Positions 35,212-43,139 of a stretch of 64,000 nt of DNA are shown here, piece by piece. A model generated the notes under the pieces. That model did not search any database and had not been told where the DNA came from. It saw only the letters and a program-made list of their open reading frames with translations. How positions within the stretch are numbered: position 1 is the stretch's first letter; the number at the start of each line of letters is the position of its first letter. Origin of the DNA: Maritalea myrionectae DSM 19524 (GTDB lineage: Bacteria; Pseudomonadota; Alphaproteobacteria; Rhizobiales; Devosiaceae); contig NZ_AUHV01000002.1 in the NCBI RefSeq assembly GCF_000423365.1, positions 496,001-560,000 on the forward strand, written 5' to 3'. The translations under genes and the position numbers were made by a program.

Positions 35212-36135
35212 ATGCCTGTGATTTTATGTTGTGGCGAAGCGTTGATTGATATGTTGCCGATGGAGGCGGCCGATGGGCGGTTGGGATTTGCGCCAGCCGT
35301 CGGCGGTTCGGTTTTTAACACGGCTGTGGCGCTTGGGCGCTTGGGCGCGCAAGTTTCTTTTCATTCCAAAGTCGCCACAGATGGTTTGGGCGAACAGTTG
35401 CGCGGCGCGCTGTTAGATAGCCACGTCAATCTTGATCATCTCAAACGTAGCAAACTGCCCACACCGCTTGCGATGGTCCATCTCAAAGATGGCCACGCCA
35501 GCTATCAGTTTTATGATGAAGGGACCGCCGCACAGGATTTCACTGACGATGAGACATTGCCCATACCGAACAAGGTGCACATGGCATTTTTCGGCGGCAT
35601 TAGCTTGCTTGGGTCAAAATCCGGGCCGTATTATCAGCGTATTTTAACCGAGATGGCGCAACATGTTCCCGTGATGCTCGACCCCAATATACGACCGAGT
35701 TTCATTGCCAATGAATCTGCCTATCGTCGCGAATTGGATGCCCTCTTTCCGCATGTGAGCATTTTGAAGGTCTCCGATGAAGATCTGGCGTGGATTGCCG
35801 GCCTAAAGTCTGTTGACGAAAAGATCCAAGAAATCTTCGATTTCGGCACCAAGCTTATATTGATCACCAAGGGGGGTAACGGCGTTGAGGCGATTGGACG
35901 ACATGTGCGCATCAATGTTCCGGCTGCGCCCGCAGATGTGGTTGATACTGTTGGGGCTGGGGACACGTTCACGGCTGGTTTTTTAAGCGCGCTGCAGGAA
36001 GACGATCTGTTCGGCTCCTTGCTTACCATTAGTGAAGAGCAGTTGGCCCGCGCCGTACAGCTGGGCGCACACGCGGCGGCGATCACCGTATCACGCCATG
36101 GCGCCAATCCCCCATGGCGAGAAGAGTTAGGCTGA
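35212..36135 (+). CDS. PfkB family carbohydrate kinase (fructokinase-like)
   Basis: A 307-residue ribokinase-fold kinase with both signatures intact: GGSVFNTAVALGRLGAQVSF near the N-terminus and DTVGAGDTFTAGFLSAL with the catalytic Asp. CCGEALIDMLP at the start is typical of fructokinases. It follows the acyltransferase by 7 bp and closes the plus-strand run, overlapping the 3' end of cueR by 9 bp from the other strand. It may feed hexose phosphate into the CDP-sugar pathway or be an unrelated passenger. Contrast with the altered kinase-like protein at 16845-17759. Confidence 0.88.
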   Translation: MPVILCCGEALIDMLPMEAADGRLGFAPAVGGSVFNTAVALGRLGAQVSFHSKVATDGLGEQLRGALLDSHVNLDHLKRSKLPTPLAMVHLKDGHASYQFYDEGTAAQDFTDDETLPIPNKVHMAFFGGISLLGSKSGPYYQRILTEMAQHVPVMLDPNIRPSFIANESAYRRELDALFPHVSILKVSDEDLAWIAGLKSVDEKIQEIFDFGTKLILITKGGNGVEAIGRHVRINVPAAPADVVDTVGAGDTFTAGFLSALQEDDLFGSLLTISEEQLARAVQLGAHAAAITVSRHGANPPWREELG

Positions 36136-36531
36136 TTTGGCGGTGTTTCGTCCGGCCAGATCGTCCAAAATCGGGCAGTCGGGCCGCTGATCCCCGTGGC
36201 AGTTTTTCACCAGCACTTTTAGGGTGGACCGCAGGCTTTGAAGTTCGGCGATTTTCTCATCGACCTTTTGGATTTTTTCACGCGCGATCCGTTTAACGTC
36301 TGCGCTGGCGCGGCCCTCATCATCGTAGAGTGATAGCAGCGTGCGGCACTCTTCAATGGTGAAGCCGAGGCTGCGCGAGCGCTGCAGAAATCGCAGTCGA
36401 TGTACATCATCGTCCGAATAGTCGCGATAGCCATTCTCTGCCCGGTCAGGTTTGATCAGGCCAATATCTTCATAATAGCGGATGGTTTTGGTGGGAAGAC
36501 TTGTGGCTTCCGCCGCATTGCCGATGTTCAT
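36127..36531 (-). CDS. cueR: Cu(I)-responsive MerR-family regulator CueR
   Basis: A 134-residue MerR regulator: N-terminal winged helix (MNIGNAAEATSLPTKTIRYYED), long dimerisation helix, and the metal loop CHGDQRPDC, two cysteines separated by seven residues as in Cu(I) sensors. It activates the 19-bp-spacer promoter at 39093-39123 and lies as the last gene of the copA transcript, so it is probably autoregulated. The ATG overlaps the stop of the upstream 49-residue ORF (ATGA). Confidence 0.93.
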   Translation of the reverse strand: MNIGNAAEATSLPTKTIRYYEDIGLIKPDRAENGYRDYSDDDVHRLRFLQRSRSLGFTIEECRTLLSLYDDEGRASADVKRIAREKIQKVDEKIAELQSLRSTLKVLVKNCHGDQRPDCPILDDLAGRNTAKSA

Positions 36532-36677
36532 TTCTTTATCTCCTCGCCCCGGCCATATAGTTTGCGCAATTCAGCCATTTCCTCTTCAGAAAAGCCGATG
36601 GCGTGTGCTTTGCACAACAGCTCATTTAAAGGCGTGGTCGCCTGATCTGACTTTTGTTCTTCGCAAATAATTGACAT
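36528..36677 (-). CDS. 49-residue hypothetical protein between copA and cueR
   Basis: A small ORF that starts MSIICEEQKSD and ends GRGEEIKK. Support: AAGGAAA ribosome site 6-7 bases before the ATG at 36677, a start 19 bp after the copA stop, and a stop that overlaps the cueR start (ATGA), which is the spacing of a translated gene. It has two cysteines (Cys5 and Cys22), a predicted helix LNELLCKAHAIG and an acidic segment EEEMAEL. No known family is recognised. A copper-binding accessory peptide or a leader for cueR translation are both possible. Confidence 0.7.
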   Translation of the reverse strand: MSIICEEQKSDQATTPLNELLCKAHAIGFSEEEMAELRKLYGRGEEIKK

Positions 36678-36696
36678 GTTTTTCCTTTCAGAAGTT

Positions 36697-39057
36697 CTAA
36701 AGCTTCAGGCCGCGCAGGCGCAGGGCGTTCCCGATGACAGATACGGATGACAAACTCATGGCAGCGGCGGCCAGCATGGGCGACAAAAGCGCGCCCGTTA
36801 GTGGAAACAGGATACCGGCGGCAACTGGCACACCCACGCTGTTGTAGGCGAATGCAAAAAACAGATTTTGCTTGATGTTGCGTAGGGTGGTTTTTGCCAG
36901 TTTGCGGGCGCGCACAATCCCGGTTAAATCGCCTTTCAGCAGCGTTATACCCGCACTTTCAACGGCCACATCCGCCCCGGTGCCCATGGCCAAGCCCACA
37001 TCGGCAGCTGCCAAAGCCGGCGCATCATTAACGCCGTCACCCGCCATGGCAACTTTTTTGCCTTTGGCGCGCAACTCTTCCACGAGGGCTTTTTTGTCTT
37101 CAGGGAGCACCCCTGCGCGGACATCATCAATATTGAGATCGCGAGCGACAGCCTTTGCGGTGCGCTCATTGTCACCGGTGGCCATAATCACCTCAAGCCC
37201 TTGTTCATGCAGCGCGGCAATGGCCGACTTTGTGGTGGGTTTGATTTTGTCGGCAACGGCAATGATCGCCACCAAATCGCCGTCTTTGGCCAAATACATG
37301 GCCGTTTTGCCCTGCTCTTGCAGCGCTGCAGCCTTGTCCTGCGCGTCATCAGACGTTGCACCCAATTGTTGCATCAGCGCCCAGTTGCCAAATCCCAGTT
37401 TGGCGCCAGAAACCGTGCCGAGAACGCCCTTGCCCGTCACTGCTTCAAAATCCGATGTATCGCTAAGCGCGACATTTTTTTCTTTCGCGGCATTGACGAT
37501 GGCTTCGGCCAAAGGATGCTCTGAGCCTTGCTCCAATGACCCGACAAGCTGCAGCAGTTCGTCTTCATCGCCCGCCAAGGCGACAATATCCGTCAGGCTT
37601 GGTTTGCCTTCGGTCAGGGTGCCTGTTTTATCGACCACCACAACATCGACTTCAGCCATGCGTTCCAATGCGGATGCTTCGCGCACCAACACGCCAGCTT
37701 GGGCGCCACGCCCCGTTGCAGTCATCACAGACATGGGCGTTGCCAAGCCCAGCGCGCACGGGCAAGCGATGATCAAGACGGACACAGCGGCGATCAGCGC
37801 ATAAAGGATTGAAGGCGATGGCCCAAAGAAGAACCAGACGCCAAAGGCGATAATCGCAATAGCCACAACCGCAGGCACAAAATAGCTGGCCACTTTGTCG
37901 GCAAGGCCTTGGATCGGCGCTTGCGAACGCTGGGCAGAAGCGACCATCGCAACAATTTTGGAGAGCATGGTCTCTTCGCCCACATGGGTCGCTTTCATCA
38001 CCAGCGTGCCATTTTTATTGATGGTTCCCCCGGTGATTTTGTCGCCGACATTTTTTTCAACTGGCACCGGTTCGCCGGAAATCATTGACTCATCAATTGC
38101 GGTTGAGCCTTCGATGACTTCCCCATCAACGGGTACGGCTTCGCCGGGACGCACGCGCAGCCTGTCACCAATCAGGATATTTTCCAAAGGCGCATCATAT
38201 TCGCTGCCATCATCATTGATGCGGCGCGCGGTTTTGGGCGACAGGTCAAGCAATGCGCGAATGGCGTCTCCCGTGCGTTCTCGTGCCCGCAATTCAAGCA
38301 CTTGCCCCACAAAGACCAGCGCAATGATCACCACTGCGGCCTCATAATAAACTGGCGGATGCCCCATAACCAGCACTTCCGCGGGCAATAGACCGGGAAA
38401 GAGCGTTGCCAAAACGCTGAAGCCATATGCGGCCCCGACGCCCAGCATAATCAGTGTCCACATATTGTAGTTGGTGGTTCGGATGGAGTTCCACCCACGT
38501 GCGAAGAAGGGTTGGGCGGCCCACAGCACCACAGGCGTCGCCAAAATCAGCTCCAGCCAAATGGCGATATTTTCGCCGATCCATTGTCGAATGGGCAGGC
38601 CAATCATTGGCCCCATGGTGAGGATTAACAGGGGAACTGCCGCCGCAACGCTTACCCAAAGGCGCCGCGTGAAATCAACCAATTCATGGTTTTCTTCCGA
38701 AGGCACGCCATCCATAGGCTCCAACGCCATGCCACAAATCGGGCAACTGCCCGGCTCATCCCGCACAATTTCGGGGTGCATGGGGCAAGTATATTTCACA
38801 TTTTTCGGGGCCGTTTCCGCTTTTTTCTTACTGCCACCAGATATATAGAAATAGGGGTCGGCCTCGAACTTGTCATGGCACTTTTGCGAGCAGAAATGAT
38901 ACTCTTCACCCTTGATGGTGAGACTAGGTTTTCCTGCATTCACGTCCACTTTCATGCCGCAAACGGGGTCAATAGCCGTCGCACCATTGTCCGAATTACC
39001 GTGATGAGTGTGATCGTGGGCGCTTTTTGAATGCGCGTTTTCAGTGTGGTCGGCCAT
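36697..39057 (-). CDS. copA: copper-translocating P1B-type ATPase CopA
   Basis: Exports Cu(I) from the cytoplasm. 786 residues: a His-rich start (HAHSKSAHDHTHHGNS-like), a YHS domain (YHFCSQKCHDKFEADPYFYI), a heavy-metal-binding segment CPMHPEIVRDEPGSC, then the ATPase core with CPC (IACPCALGLATP), DKTGTLTEG, and GDGVNDAPALAAAD. It lacks the CxxC HMA domains of E. coli CopA, as is usual for this YHS subgroup. It is the first gene of copA-ORF49-cueR and has a CueR promoter 36-66 bp upstream of its ATG. Confidence 0.95.
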   Translation of the reverse strand: MADHTENAHSKSAHDHTHHGNSDNGATAIDPVCGMKVDVNAGKPSLTIKGEEYHFCSQKCHDKFEADPYFYISGGSKKKAETAPKNVKYTCPMHPEIVRDEPGSCPICGMALEPMDGVPSEENHELVDFTRRLWVSVAAAVPLLILTMGPMIGLPIRQWIGENIAIWLELILATPVVLWAAQPFFARGWNSIRTTNYNMWTLIMLGVGAAYGFSVLATLFPGLLPAEVLVMGHPPVYYEAAVVIIALVFVGQVLELRARERTGDAIRALLDLSPKTARRINDDGSEYDAPLENILIGDRLRVRPGEAVPVDGEVIEGSTAIDESMISGEPVPVEKNVGDKITGGTINKNGTLVMKATHVGEETMLSKIVAMVASAQRSQAPIQGLADKVASYFVPAVVAIAIIAFGVWFFFGPSPSILYALIAAVSVLIIACPCALGLATPMSVMTATGRGAQAGVLVREASALERMAEVDVVVVDKTGTLTEGKPSLTDIVALAGDEDELLQLVGSLEQGSEHPLAEAIVNAAKEKNVALSDTSDFEAVTGKGVLGTVSGAKLGFGNWALMQQLGATSDDAQDKAAALQEQGKTAMYLAKDGDLVAIIAVADKIKPTTKSAIAALHEQGLEVIMATGDNERTAKAVARDLNIDDVRAGVLPEDKKALVEELRAKGKKVAMAGDGVNDAPALAAADVGLAMGTGADVAVESAGITLLKGDLTGIVRARKLAKTTLRNIKQNLFFAFAYNSVGVPVAAGILFPLTGALLSPMLAAAAMSLSSVSVIGNALRLRGLKL

Positions 39058-39092
39058 GGGTGCTCCTTTCGGACAGCAATTGCATGGTGACC

Positions 39093-39123
39093 GTTCTAAT
39101 CCTTCCAGTCAATGGAAGGTCAA
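39093..39123 (-). promoter_or_regulatory. CueR-dependent promoter of copA
   Basis: On the minus strand TTGACC (39123-39118) and TAGAAC (39098-39093) are separated by 19 bp, the over-long spacer typical of MerR-family promoters. The spacer holds a dyad of CCTTCC and GGAAGG, the Cu(I)-regulator site. The copA ATG is 36 bp below the -10 box. Confidence 0.9.
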
Positions 39124-39153
39124 GCGATTAAAAGAGTGTTGCCGAAAACGAGG

Positions 39154-40530
39154 TCAAACGACACTCAAATAGCCCGCCAATCCGGCTTTCTGGTGCTCAA
39201 TCACATGGCAGTGGAACGCCCAGTCGCCCAAATTGTCGGCCACCAGCGCCACTTCAATGGTTTCATCTTTCAACAGATGCGCGGTATCCGTCCAGATTTG
39301 GGGGATGTCGCGCTTGTTGGACCGCAGCAGCTTGAACACCAGCCCATGCAGATGGATCGGATGATCGTTAGGGCTCTCATTGCGCAGGCGCAAAATATAA
39401 GTTTTGCCCAGCTTCATTTCGGCCAATGGCCCCACATTGGGCTCGGCATCGCCAGGCCACGGCTTTTTATTGATCGACCAAAAGGAATAGCCAAAAGAAC
39501 CGCACCAGCCATTATTCTGCGGATCAGCTTCTGGTGTCCAGCCAAACAAGAATTCGTGGGTTTCGGCAGTAGATAGATCTAGATCTGGCAATTGATTGCG
39601 GGTCAGCGACGGCAGGTCTTCCAATTGGTGTTTGAGGTTCTGCCCCGTCGGTATCAGCTGCGCCAACGGGCGATGACCAGAAAGCGCATGATGGTTGAGT
39701 TTCACCATAGTGCCCTTGTCCGGCATTTGAAGGGCCATATCCACGCGTTGGCCGGGTGCTAGGATCAATGGCGCATCTTTGGTGGGCCATGGGATCAAAT
39801 CGGTGGCATGGCCATCCATGGCCACCACTTTGCCTTTTGCTCCCTCAAGCGCCAATCGATAGATACGCGCCGTATCTGTGGCGGCGATCCGCAAGCGCAC
39901 AAGTCCACCTGCCGGTGCGTCATAAGCCGGGCTCTGCAGCCAATTGGTGGTCATCACATTGCCCATGGTGCCGCCACGCGCTGCACCACGCTTGGTGTAT
40001 GGCGTGTCGAGCGATCCGTCGCTCTTCAGGTGGAAGTCTTTCAAATTGAGGGCGATTTCCGCATCAAATTGCGGGTCTTTGTCGTCCTCCACCACCAAAA
40101 TACCTGTCAGGCCATGGGCCATTTGCTCCATGGTTTGGCAATGGGGGTGGTACCAATATGTGCCGCTGTCTGGTGGCGTGAACTCATAATCAAAGCTGGT
40201 GCCCGGCTCGATCGGAAGCTGAGTTAAATAGGGCACGCCATCCATTTTGTTGGGAATGCGCAGCCCATGCCAATGGATGGTGGTGTAATCGTCGAGCTGA
40301 TTGTTCACCCTAAACCTCGCGGTTTGTTTTTTGTGCAAACGGAGTACGGGTGGCGGCGCATCGCTTGCGGTCGAAACCAAGCCGCTTGTGACGCCTTTGC
40401 CCAGATCAAACGAGGTGTGTTGAATATTTATGGAAGTGGGCGCGTGCTGCTGAGCAAACGCATTGCTGCCCCACGCAGCGCCAACCGATAGCGCTGCCGC
40501 CCCACCTAAAAAGAATTCACGCCGATCCAT
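39154..40530 (-). CDS. multicopper oxidase, Tat-exported
   Basis: A 458-residue periplasmic oxidase, probably converting Cu(I) to less toxic Cu(II) as CueO does. The N-terminus MDRREFFLGGAAALSVGAA is a twin-arginine signal. Copper ligands appear as HWHG, YWYHPHC, HPIHLHG and the C-terminal HCHVIEHQ with the type 1 Cys. It ends 31 bp before the CueR promoter of copA on the same strand. No CueR dyad is seen before its own ATG, so its promoter is separate or unrecognised. Met-rich inserts seen in E. coli CueO are absent. Confidence 0.92.
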   Translation of the reverse strand: MDRREFFLGGAAALSVGAAWGSNAFAQQHAPTSINIQHTSFDLGKGVTSGLVSTASDAPPPVLRLHKKQTARFRVNNQLDDYTTIHWHGLRIPNKMDGVPYLTQLPIEPGTSFDYEFTPPDSGTYWYHPHCQTMEQMAHGLTGILVVEDDKDPQFDAEIALNLKDFHLKSDGSLDTPYTKRGAARGGTMGNVMTTNWLQSPAYDAPAGGLVRLRIAATDTARIYRLALEGAKGKVVAMDGHATDLIPWPTKDAPLILAPGQRVDMALQMPDKGTMVKLNHHALSGHRPLAQLIPTGQNLKHQLEDLPSLTRNQLPDLDLSTAETHEFLFGWTPEADPQNNGWCGSFGYSFWSINKKPWPGDAEPNVGPLAEMKLGKTYILRLRNESPNDHPIHLHGLVFKLLRSNKRDIPQIWTDTAHLLKDETIEVALVADNLGDWAFHCHVIEHQKAGLAGYLSVV

Positions 40531-40736
40531 CGCTGTCTCTCACCAACCTTGATGTCTTGCCATTTCACCAGCGAACACCATGCCGAAATCGTTGCTTTTT
40601 AAAATCATACTCAATAGGAGGTTCAATTGCCTGATTTACATCAAGATCTAACCAAAAAAGTTCCTATCAAAGGTGCTCCGCTCATCATCAATTTCGCCGC
40701 TAGTTTTCACCCTTATCATTCTGAGTGTCGCGGTGC

Positions 40737-41027
40737 TTATGCCGCGTCGCGCCACTCGAGCTTTTCCAGATTTTCCCGAAAGGCAAAGCGCACCAGATGG
40801 CTTTCAATCACATCTTTGGTGCGGCTGAGCGCTGCCTCGTCTTCGGCCTCAATGGCGATTTCCAATTGATTGGCGTCGGCGCGCATTTTGGCAATGCCAA
40901 ACGGGAAATTGGCATAGCCGTGATTGCCATCAAAATCGGCATCAATTTTATGAGCAAAATGCTTGCACAATTGACCCAAATAGCGCGGACCTTTGTCCGT
41001 CATAAACTGCGCTTGTGATTTTTGCAT
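40737..41027 (-). CDS. DUF2218 domain-containing protein
   Basis: A 96-residue protein with the DUF2218 pattern: YLGQLCKHFAHKIDADFDG, GYANFPFGIAKMRADANQLEI and VRFAFRE. DUF2218 genes often lie beside iron-uptake genes in proteobacteria; its biochemistry is unknown. ATG 41027 has GAGGTG 5-6 bases upstream. A perfect iron-control-element-like palindrome lies about 207 bp upstream at 41234-41250, with two inverted repeats in between, so iron control through Irr is plausible. Confidence 0.85.
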   Translation of the reverse strand: MQKSQAQFMTDKGPRYLGQLCKHFAHKIDADFDGNHGYANFPFGIAKMRADANQLEIAIEAEDEAALSRTKDVIESHLVRFAFRENLEKLEWRDAA

Positions 41028-41087
41028 AGGGCACCTCAATAGCTTGTAAAAAAGCCTGGAACGTAAGGCAATGCCCTACGCTCCAGA

Positions 41088-41129
41088 TCAAATATTACTG
41101 AAAAGGTCGCGATAATCAGTAATATTTGA
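41088..41129. repeat. 14-bp perfect inverted repeat in the DUF2218 leader
   Basis: Arms TCAAATATTACTGA (41088-41101) and TCAGTAATATTTGA (41116-41129) are exact reverse complements around a 14-bp spacer. It lies 60-100 bp before the DUF2218 start, so it would be transcribed in the leader or bind a regulator. No T-run follows on either strand. Confidence 0.7.
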
Positions 41130-41153
41130 AGGTTGACGCATCTGCACGTCGAT

Positions 41154-41178
41154 AAACATGATTTTTATCATCATGTTT
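41154..41178. repeat. 9-bp inverted repeat
   Basis: Arms AAACATGAT and ATCATGTTT with a 7-bp spacer, followed on the plus strand by further T bases. AT-rich stem, so a weak terminator or operator at best. It lies between the Irr-like box and the longer inverted repeat. Confidence 0.5.
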
Positions 41179-41233
41179 TTATAGGGTGTGTTTTACAGAC
41201 TGAAAAACAAAAAATCAATAGGAAAATCAATTG

Positions 41234-41250
41234 TTTAGAATGATTCTAAA
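41234..41250. promoter_or_regulatory. iron control element (Irr box) candidate
   Basis: Perfect palindrome with arms TTTAGAA and TTCTAAA around TGA. This agrees with the ICE motif bound by the heme-dependent iron regulator Irr in Rhizobiales. The only adjacent gene is the DUF2218 gene, 207 bp away. Confidence 0.65.
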
Positions 41251-41772
41251 GTTTTGAGGCAAGTGGTTGGGTTTGTTGGCGTTAAAGCTGAGAACTAAAG
41301 GCCAAAGGTAAATGCCGGTTTTGTTTTCCGGCATTTCGGTCGCCACTGTCGGTTACGACAAACGCCTACAACGCGACAAAGAGGCCAGCAGGTTGTTGAT
41401 CACAGATTTTGACACCCGGTCAGCGTAAGCGTAGTTCTAAGTGAATACTTTGAACAAAAAGTCGCATGATGTTTACTTCGACAAGGTTTTCACAAAAATC
41501 GATAAAAAGAAGCTATCTGCTAGCTTCACGATTTGAACAAGCTGCTGGTACCAATCCCATCGCACTCAACTGCCCTGTCGCTTTTGAAATTTTTTGATTT
41601 ATGGATGAATTTCAAGCCGCCATCGGTATGTCTATTTTTCTTGCCTGAAAAATCGGACTAAGCAGACCTCTCAAGTCTTTGCGTTCTCGGTCAAGAGTGC
41701 CGCAATAAATCGCGTCGCGCGTCGCCACACAACTCTGCAAATTCAGAATGTTACAATGTTGGTGAAAAGGCA

Positions 41773-41847
41773 TGGTGCCCGGGGGCGGATTTGAACCACC
41801 GACACGCGGATTTTCAATCCGCTGCTCTACCCCTGAGCTACCCGGGC
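41773..41847 (-). tRNA. tRNA-Phe (GAA)
   Basis: 75 nt including encoded CCA. Acceptor GCCCGGG pairs with CCCGGGC, D-arm TAGCTCAGGGGTAGAGC, anticodon stem GGATT... with loop TTGAAAA giving anticodon GAA, and T-arm with GGTTCAAATCC. It lies at its usual alphaproteobacterial place beside yacG. Confidence 0.95.
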
Positions 41848-41973
41848 ACAATTTGATTGCATGTCGCAATCAGCATGATGGCGCGGTTATAGGGCGTTCA
41901 TTCCGCTCTGTCCAGCGCCGAGATGCAAAAAATGCATAATTTTGAGAGAAAAATTTCGATTGCGGCCAAGCAT

Positions 41974-42183
41974 CTAATTTTCCTCGTCAAATTCAGCTCC
42001 ATCTTCTTCCACAACCGGGATCGCATAGGAGCCATTTAGCCATTTGCCCAAGTCTAGATCTGCACAATGCTTTGAGCAAAAGGGATGGAATTTTCTGTCA
42101 CTTGGCTTGCCACACATCACGCAGGGCTTGGGCGCGCGCAAGCCGGTGACCTTGGCCTCACTCTTATTTGCATCATTTGCCAT
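41974..42183 (-). CDS. yacG: DNA gyrase inhibitor YacG
   Basis: A 69-residue zinc protein. The four zinc cysteines are in CVMC and CSKHC with 15 residues between the pairs; KFHPFCSKHCADLDLGKWL is the family core. E. coli YacG binds GyrB and inhibits gyrase. It starts 4 bp after maf and ends the conserved infA-maf-yacG gene string. Confidence 0.93.
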   Translation of the reverse strand: MANDANKSEAKVTGLRAPKPCVMCGKPSDRKFHPFCSKHCADLDLGKWLNGSYAIPVVEEDGAEFDEEN

Positions 42184-42186
42184 AGT

Positions 42187-42819
42187 TTAGATACCTGAAG
42201 CGGAGTTGAGCCAGTTGAACTGGATTGGATAGCCCTCGCCTTTCAAAAGCGACACAGTTTCATAAAGCGGCAGGCCCATTACCGCAGGATAAGATCCTTG
42301 CAGCTTCACCACAAACGCTCCCGCAATGCCTTGAATGGCATAGCCGCCCGCTTTGCCCTGCCACTCGCCTGAAGCGAGATAGGCTTCTACTTCATTGTTG
42401 GACAGGCGCTTGAAGCGAATTTTTGTTTCCACCAAGCGCCGTCGTGCCTGGCCACCTGGGGTGAGCAAGCACACCCCGGTATAAACCTTGTGGGTGCGGC
42501 CGGAGAGCAATTTCAGGCAATTGGCGGCGTCTTCCAGCAATTCTGCTTTGGGCAAAATGCGTCGCCCCACGGCGACAACCGTGTCGCCGCCTAGCACCAA
42601 TGCATTTTCGTCAATGCCGGTTTGGCGCGCTTTATGCTGCGTGGCGATGGCTTTCATGTGGGCCAAGCGCCCGGCCAGCTTGCGCGGCGTTTCGCCCTTT
42701 TGCGGGGTTTCATCAATATCAGCAGGCACCAGATGATCCGGCTCAATCCCAATCTGATTGAGCAGCGCCAAACGGCGCGGCGATGAAGACGCCAATATCA
42801 GATCTGGACGGGCCGCCAT
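42187..42819 (-). CDS. maf: Maf family nucleotide pyrophosphatase
   Basis: A 210-residue Maf/HAM1-fold enzyme that hydrolyses non-canonical or excess nucleoside triphosphates; once described as a septum-formation inhibitor. Motifs: [16 protein letters not shown] at the N-terminus, DIDET, and [10 protein letters not shown] with the catalytic Asp; later [12 protein letters not shown]. It lies between infA (39 bp) and yacG (3 bp), the standard order in this bacterial group. Whether it prefers dTTP/UTP or m7GTP cannot be fixed here. Confidence 0.93.
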   Translation of the reverse strand: MAARPDLILASSSPRRLALLNQIGIEPDHLVPADIDETPQKGETPRKLAGRLAHMKAIATQHKARQTGIDENALVLGGDTVVAVGRRILPKAELLEDAANCLKLLSGRTHKVYTGVCLLTPGGQARRRLVETKIRFKRLSNNEVEAYLASGEWQGKAGGYAIQGIAGAFVVKLQGSYPAVMGLPLYETVSLLKGEGYPIQFNWLNSASGI

Positions 42820-42858
42820 ATGATCATTCTCCGCAACTGCGCCAAGGGCGCGATAGGC

Positions 42859-43077
42859 TTATTTAAAGCGGTAGGTGATCCGCCCTTTGGTCAGATCATA
42901 AGGTGTCATTTCCACCAGCACCTTATCGCCTGCCAAAACACGAATCCGGTTTTTGCGCATCCGGCCCGCAGTGTGGGCGATGATTTCATGGTCGTTTTCT
43001 AGCTTCACCCGGAAAGTAGCGTTCGGCAACAATTCTTGCACGACGCCCGGGAATTCGAGCATTTCTTCTTTAGCCAT
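42859..43077 (-). CDS. infA: translation initiation factor IF-1
   Basis: A 72-residue OB-fold protein, the exact usual length. It opens [19 protein letters not shown] and contains [19 protein letters not shown], the RNA-binding core, and ends KGRITYRFK. It lies downstream of the UPF0262/phosphatase gene and upstream of maf. AGGAGAC ribosome site before the ATG. Confidence 0.97.
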   Translation of the reverse strand: MAKEEMLEFPGVVQELLPNATFRVKLENDHEIIAHTAGRMRKNRIRVLAGDKVLVEMTPYDLTKGRITYRFK

Positions 43078-43139
43078 TCTGTCTCCTGAGCTAATTTTTC
43101 CGCCTTATAGCAGCATAGGCTGGGGGAAACTATACAAAA

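Larger units (their letters stand above)
41028..41772. other. long non-coding region between DUF2218 and tRNA-Phe
   Basis: About 745 bp without a supported gene. From the DUF2218 side: inverted repeat 41088-41129, inverted repeat 41154-41178, palindrome 41234-41250, hairpin 41310-41336 with arms AAATGCCGG and CCGGCATTT. From 41340 to 41770 I see nothing beyond AT-rich sequence and short spurious frames. Confidence 0.6.

Noticed and set aside
40531-40640. CueR site before the multicopper oxidase
   Set aside because: A TTGAAC and TAAAAA with 19 bp between can be drawn on the minus strand, but the spacer lacks the dyad needed for a Cu(I) regulator.
41612-41869. 85-residue minus-strand frame over the tRNA-Phe gene
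   Set aside because: Its centre is a translation of the tRNA (typical GGSNPPPGT-like reading of the T-arm) and it has no protein features.
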